This document shows, in pieces, positions 55,187-64,000 of a DNA stretch of 64,000 bases. The notes below the pieces were generated by a model, which was given only the letters and a program-made list of their open reading frames with translations, had not been told where the DNA came from and ran no database searches. The first letter of the stretch is position 1. Each line of letters begins with the position of its first letter. The DNA comes from Microstegium vimineum (lineage: Eukaryota; Streptophyta; Magnoliopsida; Poales; Poaceae), in contig CM039128.1 in assembly GCA_022036555.1 (NCBI GenBank), positions 20,609,640-20,673,639 on the forward strand. Direction: 5' to 3'. The position numbers were made by a program, and so were the translations under genes.

Positions 55187-55517
55187 ACTGTCGGTGTCTA
55201 AAATGGCGGGGTCTAGACGGCCAACGAGTAAATTTCTAAGCGTGTCGGAGTTCGGATGGTTACGGTTGAAGAACACAGAGGTTTATACTAGTTCAAGCAC
55301 GAACGCCCTACGTCCAGTGTGTTGTGGGGTTGTATTGCCGAGCGCGGAGAGCTCGTAGAGGGGAGCTACAAGCTTTGGTGAGAGAGGGAAGCCGGTTCCC
55401 AGGTCTCGTGCGTATGAGGTTCTTGGTTCTGGTGTGTGCTCGCGTGAATGCGAGTTTGAGTGTGCATGAATGAATGTTGGGATGTCGAGTGCGAGAGATT
55501 GGAGGTCCATTCTCTCC

Positions 55518-55524
55518 TTTTATA
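55518..55524 (-). promoter_or_regulatory. TATA box of gypsy-2 promoter
   Basis: The minus strand reads CGTATAAAAGGAGAG, about 0.85 kb into the LTR and 0.33 kb before its inner end. It would drive the genomic RNA. Confidence 0.65.
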
Positions 55525-56039
55525 CGTAGGGAGAAATGGAGGAGTACAGTAGAGAGAGGGGGAGTGAACGTGGGCCCGGCTTGGGCTGCTGTCGAGGGGG
55601 AGTTTTGTCTTCATTCTGTCTTCCTTCATGAGTAAGATTGCGCCAGTAGACACATGTCCGGGTCCTATTCGTCCTTGTTGTGCTGCAGCCATGAGTCTTG
55701 TGACCGGGAACTCCGCTGTTCCCTTATCTGGGCATGAGCTGGGGCTGGTCGCATAGGACCAGGCACCCCCGCGTTCCGTCATACATGGCTGATGACGCTC
55801 TAATCCCTGTTGGAGTGTCCGTTGGAGGTATGGCACGGATGTAGTGCGCAGAAGTCGCCGGTTAGGCAACACAGGACCTTGTACCGCAGGGTGAACAGAG
55901 GTTGACATGGCGACTCATGCCTTGAACCCCATCCCTAAGGGGGGATGGTACTGTGGACCTTTTGACTATATGGACTAGGGCATCCCAGACTGTTGATGGC
56001 GGTGAGATCTCCGAAGGTGAGGGATGTCACGAATGACGT

Positions 56040-56320
56040 CTCCCTAGCTCGGACGGGGCGGAAGAGCCCCCGAGGGTTGATGACGTCACGGATGACGCCA
56101 CCTCGGCTCGGGCGAGGCGGAAGAGCCCCGGAGGGTTGATGACGTCACGGATGACGCCACTTTGGCTCGAGCAAGGTGGAAGAGCCCCCGAGGGTTGATG
56201 ACATCACGGATGACGCCACCTTGGCTCGGGCGAGGCGGAAGAGCCCCCGAGGGTTGATGACATGTCACAGATGACACCACCTTGGCTCGGGCGAGGCGGA
56301 AGAGCCCTCGATGGTGATTT
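56040..56320 (-). repeat. Tandem array of about 60 bp in gypsy-2 5' LTR U3, with TGACGTCA sites
   Basis: Five units of the same kind as at 47320-47590. Two have the perfect TGACGTCA palindrome (about 56081 and 56140), the others one change or an insertion (TGACATCA, tgacatgtca). It lies upstream of the TATA box in element orientation. Confidence 0.85.
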
Positions 56321-56371
56321 CATTTTTGTGGAGTCTGGTAAATTGGGTACCCTATTTCTATGTATCCGACA

Positions 56372-56420
56372 GATAGTGTTTCAGTAAAAGTAAATAATGA
56401 TGTGGGTCGATATTTTCAGA
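56372..56420 (+). pseudogene. L1-type LINE, part 3 (short reverse transcriptase remnant)
   Basis: After the GATAG duplication the plus strand encodes VSVKVNNDVGRYFQI, matching the stretch that follows in L1 reverse transcriptases before the GLRQGDPLSP motif. The homology then stops, so the LINE is truncated here or was cut by an older event. Confidence 0.75.
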
Positions 56421-57167
56421 TCTATTTGATGTCATAAATCTTTATAACATTCTCTATAATTATGATTAACTTGGATGTTTTGACTCTTCAAAATTCTTAG
56501 AATATCTTGTAATTTAAAACCAAAGAAGTACTTATTTGATACCATAAATTTTATTGTTTTTCTAGAATCCAGTCAAAGTTTGAATTGACTTAAGATAACT
56601 TTAGGAATCTATTTATTTATTTAGGGATAGAGGAAGTGGGATAGAGGAAGTATATATTTAGTCGAAGTTGTTTATAAAAAAACAAAAACGACTAGTATTG
56701 TTTTGAAAACCCTTGGACAATTGTTTTTTAGCATTGGACAATTGTTGTTTTTAACAAGCGAGAAACAAAGGAAAAGGAAAGCAGTTGTAGGAAACAGTTT
56801 TTTTTTACCCTCGAGAGCACATGCCCTTACATTGTGGTCCACACGTTTTGTATTGAGATGTGTGCATAACAGTAGAGTCACAATATATTGTCACTCTACT
56901 ATTGTGCACACCTCTTACTTTACTGTTGTGCATATTGCATATATCTCAATGTAAATTAAATCGTGTCACTCTATCACTAATGCAAATCGTGCGGAATGAC
57001 ATGTGTCCTCAAGGCATAGTTTACTTTCCCAGCAGTTGTGCCGGCGCGCTTCACTTGAGGCCCCAATTTCAAATCCCCACCTAGTCGTCTCCAAAACCGT
57101 CGCTTGCCTCCATTCGACTCCTGAATCCCTAATCCTCCGAGGGCCAGCCCGCTTCTAGGCGTTAGCA
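56421..57167. other. AT-rich upstream region of the host gene
   Basis: No gene is seen. The first 300 bp are AT-rich. A 52-bp palindrome sits at 56860-56911. The last 150 bp become GC-rich and pyrimidine-rich (ccccaatttcaaatccccac and following), as is common for grass 5' untranslated regions. No convincing TATA box was found, so the transcription start is unknown. Confidence 0.45.
56860..56911. repeat. 52-bp near-perfect palindrome (possible hairpin)
   Basis: The arms 56860-56885 and 56886-56911 pair at 23 of 26 positions, with no loop beyond the central AT. The left arm begins gtgtgcataacagtagagtc. It lies about 260-310 bases upstream of the host gene start codon. Confidence 0.75.
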
Positions 57168-59470
57168 ATGACGGAGGACCCCGGCGCCAAGGCTGTGTCG
57201 GCGCAAGTTGGGAGGCGCGTCGCCTTCGAGGATCTCACCAACGTCGCCGGCGGCGGCGGCAGGCTCGGTGCCCCCGATGCGGTACGTACGGTATGATTCT
57301 TGCATTACGGGATATATCGGGCTCCATGTGCAAATCAGTTTACATGTGTGATAGATTGCTCACCCGGTTGGTACGCCTCACATTCGAGCATGCTACGGAA
57401 GTTTAATGTGGCATCCGTGCAGTTTCTGGGCGTGCCACTGCTCGCAGAGACTGATATGGTTGGAACTGTGGCATTCTTTAGTTACCGCAACGGGAACTGA
57501 TTCCCTGATCTCCCTTTTGATTTCTACAGCCCAAAAAATCCCCATTTCGTTTCCTTCATTAAGGATCCCCAGTAGTTGGTCTCGGTTCGGGGGTTGACCG
57601 GCACCACCTAACTCAATGGCGTCACTTGCCCATTGCCTATGCGAATTCATAAACTGTATCCGCTGAGGAAGTTCAGATTTAAATAATTCACATTTGGGTT
57701 ACAGACATAACTGTTAGTTAGGTGCTTGTTTCCTAATTGCTGCCAGGCTTGAGCAGGATTCTTTTGTATCCTCCTGATTACCATTTAACTAGTGCTCTTT
57801 GTGTCCACTGAATACTAGCTAGTAGCTGCTCTTCATTAGGAGCTACTGTTTACTCTCATTTCCACTCAACACAAAATGAATACACTTAAGACCAATGCTT
57901 GTAGAAGAGGCACCAGGTTGGGCCGCTAGCTCACCCAGTGGCAGAATCTGCAAACCAAGCATAAACAATTTATTGGTGAAATTTGAGAATAAGATAAACA
58001 TCCAAACATCAAAAGGAAGTGGAAATTAGAGCAGAAACACACTTGCATAGTTTTCTTGAAGAGAGAAGAATCCCATGGGCAAGTGCCAAACTCCATTAAT
58101 CAATGAAGTCATTTACCATTCAATCCATTTTGTTACATGATGCTGTATCAATATCTGACAAACTGACAATGAGAATGCTTCTCTGGCTACTTACATTTAC
58201 CCTTTGTAATCTGTTTACTTCAATTTTATGCAAATTTCCAAAATCAGTAACCCCCTTTTACCGATATGATTATATACATCTATAGGAAAAGGAAGTGGAT
58301 GAAGCTAGAAAGTTAAAATCTTGCTCCACAAATGTTGAGTGGCTAAAAGAAAAGCTATTGAAGGAGCAAGGGCACAGGGAAAGAGGAGGGGTGGAACTAC
58401 CAGAGCTGAAGGAAATTGAAGCTATGGGCCTGACCCAATCCACTTCCTTTTGGCTTCAGTTTGGATCATGCAAAGTGCTGCTCAGCAACAAACCTGAATT
58501 CTCTCCTAATAGGGACTTACCCCAAAAGTAACTATACATTATCACTCTTCCAATCCTATTTTTTGAGCATATATACAGAGTATTATCTTGTATTTTGATC
58601 ATAGATACAAAACTGTACAATGCACTACATGCAAATGAACTATAAAATTGCTGGCTTCTTTTGTTGAAAAATCTTGCACAAAAGATTGATAATTAAGTCA
58701 AACTCAACTCTTAGTTGTCTTTCTCTGATAAAATTCATTTATTCATCTGAATGTTGACAGGAAAGCATTAACAAATTTGAACGAAGTTGGTGAAGCTACC
58801 CTTACCAAGGATAGTGCTGAAAGTTCTACTCAGGATGTCAACTGGCTTGAATATCTGGTATTATCTTGCTGTCACCTGCCATACCTAGACCTTTCATCTG
58901 CTTTCCAGTTTTCATTCACATGCAATGTTGTTTTAAAAGTTCACTTGTCTCCTAGCAGTTCTTGCCATCTCCTGCCTAAGATTTCTCAAAAAGAATTCCT
59001 GTGATATAGTATGGATGTTGTTTCATGTGCCATGAATACATAATTTGATTTTGGTCTTTGTTGTTTGTTTCGTTCTGGACAGCTTGCTGCACTAAGTGAA
59101 GAAAGAGATAAACCTATGAATGACCAATCTATTGTGACTAAACAGGAAACAAGAAATGCTGATGACACATCGTTGAAGGTTGGTCCATTTGCATATTTTG
59201 CATATACTCATAAAGTTGGTGGCTTTGTTCCTATCTCCTTTCTGAGAACATTTTTTTTATGATGCAGTACTGCAGGATATGTTGTCAGGTGTACATGGAA
59301 TGGGCAAAACAATTACAGCACTGGAGAGAATTATAGATGAACTGATTAGTTGTCAGGACGATGAACGCAATATTTTCAATGAAAGATTGAGCATCGAAAG
59401 AGGCAAAGTGCAATCTTTAGAGCGAGAGAGGGATCAGTTACGTTCACAGGTGGCCCTACTACAGTCAAAG
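57168..59470 (+). CDS. Host gene with five readable exons, coiled-coil protein of unknown function (3' end not found)
   Basis: The exon model with consistent phases is 57168-57281, 58286-58527, 58761-58857, 59083-59178 and 59276-59470, with GT-AG at every junction. No in-frame stop occurs across the join of 248 codons. The ATG at 57168 is the first one after a GC-rich leader and begins a 38-codon exon with GRRVAFEDLTNVAGGGG. Exon 2 is basic and acidic (VDEARKLKSCSTNVEWLKEK). Exon 5 is strongly helical with KTITALERIIDELISCQDDE and ERERDQLRSQVALLQSK, a typical coiled coil. The last donor (59471, gtaagtac) is strong, so more exons are expected, but decayed gypsy DNA begins 450 bp later. I do not recognise the family. 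Nuclear or cytoskeletal roles would be guesses. Confidence 0.65.
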
Positions 59471-59927
59471 GTAAGTACATACGTGCTAACATTTGTGTTA
59501 TCTGGAGTACTTTGAGAAAAAAAAGGCAGCCTAGCATATCCTCATCATAATTCTCAAATTTGGATTAAAATCCTTTATGTCTGCCTTTTCTTTTTTGAAG
59601 AGGAAACATTATTGTAGGTTCTTAGGCAATATAGAGAAGGTTTATCCACTTATATACATGAAATGGAGAAAGAGAATGACATGCAATTTTCCTCCATTTT
59701 TTCTCAAACGAGGAGGAGAGCTGTGTATCATTATGTTTAGAAGAAAAAGGGGTAAGAACGCTTACAACACCACACACAATTCCAACACACTTAGGTTCCT
59801 AAAACATGCATGCCACAAAAACACACAGACCTTCCACAACCCTAGCGCCAACAAATTAACCTTCAGGAGACACTAGGGCAAAGAGGTGAGTAGAACCCCT
59901 CTACAGCTTGCATTAACGTATGTCATG
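59471..59927 (+). other. Start of the last visible intron of the host gene
   Basis: It begins with a good donor (gtaagtac). No further exon of the gene was found. A stretch rich in acacacacagaccttcc-type sequence is followed by the first LTR-like repeat of gypsy-3. Confidence 0.5.
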
Positions 59928-60139
59928 TATTGGTGGCGCTGAACCCCTACTATGTAGCCTCTAGTAGTGATTGGTAGAAGGGTAAGGTTTTTTCCCTCTG
60001 CGCCCTATGTTAGAGAATAGGACAAGATAGGATAGTGGTTAATTTCTTGCTTCTTTAAATTATCGGTCCTAAAGGCAGATCACATATCCTCTTGAGAGAC
60101 CACACATCCTCCTAAATCTTAGGCATAACATGTGCCTTC

Positions 60140-61362
60140 CTAACTAACATAAACCAGACTCGCTTGGGCGTGGCTATCGTGACTACGATGCATTGGTGGC
60201 CTTCTCAGCTCGTGATCGACGAAAGTACTGTCTCCGCCACATGACATCTCTCTCCTTGAGGGGTAGCTCATCCGCAAGCTAGAAGGACGAATGGAGCTCT
60301 GTGAAGGTGTTGATGTATTCCAATGTAGAAGACGCCAATGGCTCGCCATTCCATGGATGAGCACCCACGTGCACACAGTGCCCTTAGGTTGCAAAACGAC
60401 AGCACCATATTGCATGGCCTGAAGAGGCCAGGGTGCATATGGAGGTGTCTCGATGAATTTCTTGAGGTGGCCAACGTGGATGATGTTGTTGATGGCTCAT
60501 AGAAGAAGGGGCGTAGCTTGCGGGTTGTTGCGTTCAAAGAGATGCCATGGTCTGGTGGCTAACACACAATCACACCTTTCCCCCGATGGCGTACTAGACT
60601 TCGAGGTGGTGCTTGTAAACCTCCAAGACCTGCTCGAATCGGTACTGGACGTCTAGTATCCCAAGTCTCACTTAGTTCATAGGAGCAGATTGAAGGGGCT
60701 CTTGGCCGTAGACGAACCTGAATGGCGTGCCACGTAGGGCATATAAAAAGGACGTGTTGTAGACATACTCTGCCCAAGGAAACCAGCCACTCGTGTGGTT
60801 GATCCCCATGAAGCACCAGAGGTACATGATGATGACCTTGTTCGCTGCCTCAGCTTGATTGTCAAGCTAGGGGTGCGAAGCAGTAGTCATGTGGAGTTTG
60901 GCCCACACAATCGCATCAGCTCCGCTAGAATGTGGAGGTGAACACTAGGTCTTGGTCCGACACCATGAATTGCAGGATGCTGTAGAGTCACATCGCCCAA
61001 GAATGCCTTGGCTATCGTCTGTCAAATATGGGTGGGCGGAATGAAATGAAAATACTTCCCGATGTGGTCGACCACCGTAAGGATCACGACTTGCCACCCA
61101 TGTGTGGTGATGTGGGAGAAATTTGGGCCAATGTCCACCCGGATCACCTATGACCCCGTCAGCAACATCAGGAGCCATGGTGGATGTAGATGCTTGGTCT
61201 TGTACTACTAGCACGTGGAGCAACTGTGGATAGATCTGGGACCACAGAATGAAGGTTAGGACTGCAAAAATCTTGGCGGAGCCTATGGAGTGCATTTGAC
61301 GCCCTCGTGACTATCATCATGGATGGCGAACAATAGATGGTGTAGGAGTGACGTTGGCGCAA
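60140..61362 (-). pseudogene. gypsy-3 integrase (heavily degraded)
   Basis: Recognisable pieces include AIHDDSHEGV-type zinc region at 61300-61340, WAKLHMTTASHP near 60890-60905, and the core C-terminal part with EAANKVIIMYLWCF-type sequence (about 60850). SFLYALRGTPFRFVYGQEP follows near 60715-60770. The second half (60140-60560) keeps no clear motif. Stops and frameshifts are too many for a product. Confidence 0.7.
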
Positions 61363-61417
61363 TGTAGAGCTTCAAGTAGAAGGAGACTAGATCGTCGATG
61401 ATGGATCAAGGGCTGAT

Positions 61418-61810
61418 TTACTGACTTGTTTCAATCTCTTCTCGGAGAACAACTAGTGCAGGAACTATGACGAGCTTGGTGGATGCGGTTGAGGAAGTCA
61501 AATCGGGGCGACGAGAGGGCACGAACGGCGCCGACCGCTTGTCATGGCGTGAAAGGCCGCCAGTCATGGTGTTAGTGTTGCCTGGCATGTACTCCATGGT
61601 GAAAGCAAACCCTAGAAGCTTGCCCACCGAATGGTGCTGCGACGTTGATCCAATAAATACTTGAGGGTGAAATGACCCATCCTCACTAGAAAGCAGCGTC
61701 CCCAAAGATATGAACCCTAGTGGTGAATGACTTGCACCAAGCCTATTAGCTCTCGTCTCTATGTAGCACCATGCCGAAGCCGTGGCCTGAAGCGTCCCCC
61801 CACTTGACAA
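61418..61810 (-). pseudogene. gypsy-3 RNase H and connection (degraded)
   Basis: An open frame with HPQVFIGSTSQHHSVGKLLG, then AFTMEYMPGNTNTMTGGLSR, the counterpart of the YKPGKNNVVADALSR stretch at the end of gypsy RNase H. The upstream part with the first catalytic Asp lies in other frames (about 61810-61900). Confidence 0.65.
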
Positions 61811-62099
61811 TGGACTGTTGTGTGAAGTTCGGCTTCAGCAACACCAGTGTTGTGGTGGGTGCAATCTTTAGCGCCTGATGTACCTTTCTCGACCACAAGT
61901 ACCCGCCCTTATGAATTAGGGTTGCGTGAGTGGTGCGGTGATGGTGTCTTTAGTCGTGCGCGAATTGCTGTAGTACCCCATGAGGGTCGAGGAAGTTGTT
62001 GAAATGATGTAGCCCAAGTACCGTGGCTAGATCCATTATCATGCTGACCTCGAGATGGCGTGACCAAGTGGCGGAGGTGATTGGTCCATGAGTTGCTGA

Positions 62100-62745
62100 A
62101 AATTAGGATGTCATAAAAAAGGGAGCACGGATTGGCAGAGGAACGTGTGTAGCACATTGTCCATTAACGCTTGGAATGTTGTCGGGGTGTTGCACAACCC
62201 AAATGGCATGACCAAAAATTCGTAGAGGTTGTTTGTTCAAAAGGCCGTCTTGGCCATGTTGTCCAAGTGCATGTTGAATTGATGGGAGATGGACTAGAGG
62301 TCGAGCTTGGTAAGAACTAGGTACTGTGCGGCTCATTGAGTAGTTCATCACCATCGGAATAGGGGAAAACATCCTTGACCGTGATGGCGTTGAGGGCTCT
62401 ATAGTCGTCTCAAAAACTCCACGAGCCGTCAGCCTTTTTCACCATGGTGGACGAGCTGGGTCGAAGTAGGCCCTGAAACAACATGTTCGTGCATTGGCAT
62501 TCCAGCTCCTTGTGTGTAGTTGGGTAGCGATTAAGGATATGAACAACTTTTGGCGCCAACCAGACATTGTGGTCGCAGGACTTGGACAGTGACAACCCAT
62601 GTGGTTTGACGCATAGGATTACGAAATCGGCGAGGAGGGCTTCTAGGAGTTCAAGGTCGGAGTAGGAATGGAGGCTAGGGCTCACCGAGCCCGCACGCGT
62701 GCTGTCAGTGACTTGGTGATCATTGCACCAAAATGACATGTTGAG
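62100..62745 (-). pseudogene. gypsy-3 reverse transcriptase (degraded)
   Basis: Pieces on the minus strand are SSSTMVKKADGSWSF (62410-62450), then, after an in-frame stop, DYRALNAITVKDVFP (about 62365-62410) and YEFLVMPFGLCNTPTTFQAL (about 62165-62225). A trace of the YDDIL box region lies near 62100 (SCSLFYDILIFSNSW). Motifs are in the right order for Ty3/gypsy, with several stops. Confidence 0.75.
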
Positions 62746-63085
62746 GGCCCCGAAATCTCATAGAATGGGCCCAAGAGTCGCGGTGTCCCAACACCACATG
62801 TAATCGGCCAGAGGGAGGGCGAAAGAAATGCACTTGGAACGCTTCCCTTTCGATGGAGAAAGGCGTGCTAATACCAAGATGTCACGTACAGGTGGCGCTC
62901 AACCGGGCTACGTTGCCTCTAGTCATGATTGGTAGAGGGGCAATGATTTCCCCCTTTGCGCCCTATGTTGGAGAATATGAGAAGATAGGATAGAGATTAA
63001 TTCTTTGCTTCATTGATTCTGAGCCCTAAAGGCGATTACATAGCCTCTTCGGCGATCAACAAATCCTCCTACATTTTAAGCTCCA

Positions 63086-63489
63086 GGAAGCGTAGTTGTG
63101 GGCAACTAGAGGCTAGGGCTTGAACCCTCAGCGGCGTGCAAGGGCCGTGAGGCGAGCGCGAGGGAGAACAGGGGGAGAAAGGGAAGCCTGATAAGATTAT
63201 TGCCTTGCTTGATTAATTCCATCGTAGTCTAGATCCTAATTCAAGGATAAAGAATATGCAACGGGAGAGAATAAGCACCCCTTGCATGCCCAATTTAGAT
63301 CCTAATTCATAGAGAAAGAATAGGCAATGGGAAAGAATGAGCACAATTGCATGTCGGCATGCACTAGCCATGGATGTGGCCTCGGTGTGCATAAGTGACG
63401 CGATCATAACATCTTTACTCGCCTGTTGAAACAGCTCGATGAGCTGAACGTTAGTGTAGAGGTCCTTGAAGTCTACAACGGCTACCCAG
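63086..63489. repeat. Interval with a 60-66 bp tandem repeat
   Basis: agatcctaattcaaggataa (63231) and agatcctaattcatagagaa (63297) start two copies of a 60-66 bp unit that share aagaat-gcaa-gggagagaat and gcatgc/gcatgt. It may be part of an LTR or untranslated end of the gypsy fragment on its right. No gene was seen. Confidence 0.55.
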
Positions 63490-63976
63490 AGGCGTCGTCA
63501 CTGGACAAGCCACGCCACTAGACGAGGACGTGCCAAACACCAAGCCATCGTGTGTGGGTGGCACTGGTGGTGGCAAGTCGGAGGATCCCCCATGGAAGAC
63601 GACACCAAGCCCGACGCCGGGGGTGGAAGGCTGTGCTCATGTGAAGTTTGACGCCTGCCATTTTGAAGATGTCGCGCCAAATGTGGCTGGGTGAAGACCG
63701 GTCGTGATTGCTGACGATGGAGGTGGGAAGCGTGGAGATGGACAACGTCTTTGAAGAAGGCGTGGGCGACAGAGGCAATGGAGTAGGGGTGTCCGAGGGT
63801 GATGAAGTGCGCGTACTCAAGGTCACGAGAAGACCGTAATCCTCACCATAGTCAACCGCTTCTCCAAGTACGCGCACACCTTTTCGGGTGGTGTATGGCT
63901 GGCTGCCCCTGCCACTGCCCCATAAAACATCATGCGCCATTTGGAAGGACGCGATGGACGCCTGCTGCATGACCAT
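63490..63976 (-). pseudogene. Second Ty3/gypsy integrase fragment with a local inversion
   Basis: The minus strand encodes HPYSIASVAHAFFKDVVHLH-type sequence and, in an adjacent frame, LPTSIVSNHD with the second catalytic Asp, then HIWRDIFKMAGVKLHMSTAF before HP, typical of chromovirus integrases. The segment that should precede it (the VDRFSKYAH part) is encoded on the plus strand at about 63842-63877, between 11-bp inverted repeats (63807-63817 and 63867-63877). It runs off the right edge of the window. Confidence 0.75.
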
Positions 63977-64000
63977 GGTGACTTCCTTACCCAGGTCCGA

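Larger units (their letters stand above)
46464..56371 (-). mobile_element. Ty3/gypsy retrotransposon gypsy-2, Tat clade, complete with both LTRs, gag core deleted
   Basis: It is 9,908 bp long, with LTRs of 1.18 kb that begin TGTCGGTGTCTAAAATGG and end ATCCGACA. A perfect 5-bp target duplication GATAG lies at 46459-46463 and 56372-56376. The minus strand has primer site, short gag, protease, reverse transcriptase, two RNase H segments and integrase, then a 2.66 kb spacer before the 3' LTR. Pol is better preserved than in gypsy-1, with two in-frame TAG stops and few frameshifts. It lies in the same LINE as gypsy-1, so both are younger than the LINE. Confidence 0.95.
55189..56371 (-). repeat. 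gypsy-2 5' LTR
   Basis: TGTCGGTGTCTAAAATGG to ATCCGACA, matching 46464-47644. GATAG follows at 56372. The U3 tandem array lies at about 56040-56320 and the TATA box at 55518-55524. Confidence 0.93.
59928..63085 (-). mobile_element. Decayed Ty3/gypsy element gypsy-3 (chromovirus-like), gag and protease missing
   Basis: Minus-strand remnants occur in the order reverse transcriptase (62100-62745), RNase H (61418-61810) and integrase (60140-61362), the Ty3/gypsy order. A repeat of about 200 bp (cctctagt-atgattggtaga, gcgccctatgtt-gagaata, gcagat/gcgatcacata-cctctt) lies at each side, at about 59928-60125 and 62879-63085, and may be the LTRs or their ends. The gag and protease part is absent between the right repeat and reverse transcriptase. 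Stops occur every few dozen codons. It interrupts or follows the host gene. Confidence 0.75.

Noticed and set aside
59577..59876. 99-codon frame after exon 5 as a further exon
   Set aside because: It has no good acceptor, no similarity in style to the preceding coiled coil, and an AC-rich repeat inside it.

Overview
The window is nuclear DNA of a grass (Poaceae), probably an Oryza-like or other rice-clade/panicoid species. This rests on the mix of elements: an Angela/BARE-like copia, an Athila-type gypsy, two Tat-clade (RIRE2/RIRE3-like) gypsy elements with a TGGCGCGCCAGGTAGG primer-binding site, CACTA elements, Tourist-like elements and an L1-type LINE. Species cannot be fixed by eye. At least 90% of the window is transposable-element DNA. 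Only one candidate host gene was found, at 57.2-59.5 kb.

Layout. 1-7207: a minus-strand Ty1/copia element (copia-1), its 3' LTR cut by the window edge, with a broken pol. 7208-13265: the 5' part of a minus-strand Athila-type element (gag remnant, leader, primer-binding site, LTR). Its leader is interrupted by a 4.16 kb CACTA element (8182-12340, target duplication AGG), which itself carries an 856 bp Tourist-like element (9170-10025, target duplication TAA). 13266-28140: a second, plus-strand copia family (copia-2) in three LTR pieces with two internal regions. A 100-base run of N splits it, and the block after the gap is a poor, colinear second copy of the block before it, which points to an unresolved assembly duplication. 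28141-29450: the 3' end of another CACTA element with a terminal exon and a nested 225 bp Tourist-like MITE. 29708-56420: a plus-strand L1-type LINE broken into three parts by two minus-strand Tat-clade gypsy elements, gypsy-1 (30280-45687, target duplication GTGAT) and gypsy-2 (46464-56371, target duplication GATAG). 56421-59470: flank and the first five exons of a host coiled-coil gene. 59928-63976: decayed minus-strand Ty3/gypsy remnants that follow or invade the host gene.

The clearest biology is in the two Tat elements. Gypsy-1 carries a long spliced antisense reading frame between integrase and the 3' LTR (about 33.3-36.96 kb), of the 'putative gypsy type transposon' kind known from this clade. 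Gypsy-2, in the same position, has a perfect TATAAATAG box 38 bases before a 63-codon antisense reading frame. The U3 of gypsy-2 has a roughly 60-bp tandem array holding TGACGTCA (bZIP-type) sites. Neither element is intact: gypsy-1 has many frameshifts, and gypsy-2 lacks the gag core and has in-frame TAG stops in an otherwise well-preserved pol.

Sequence quality limits the reading. Tracts at about 15.2-18.6, 22.0-27.8 and 31.6-33.0 kb show inflated homopolymer runs and scrambled frames, so reading frames there should not be trusted. I found no RNA gene, no CRISPR array and no convincing wholly new system; the novel-looking signals are listed as findings with their uncertainty.
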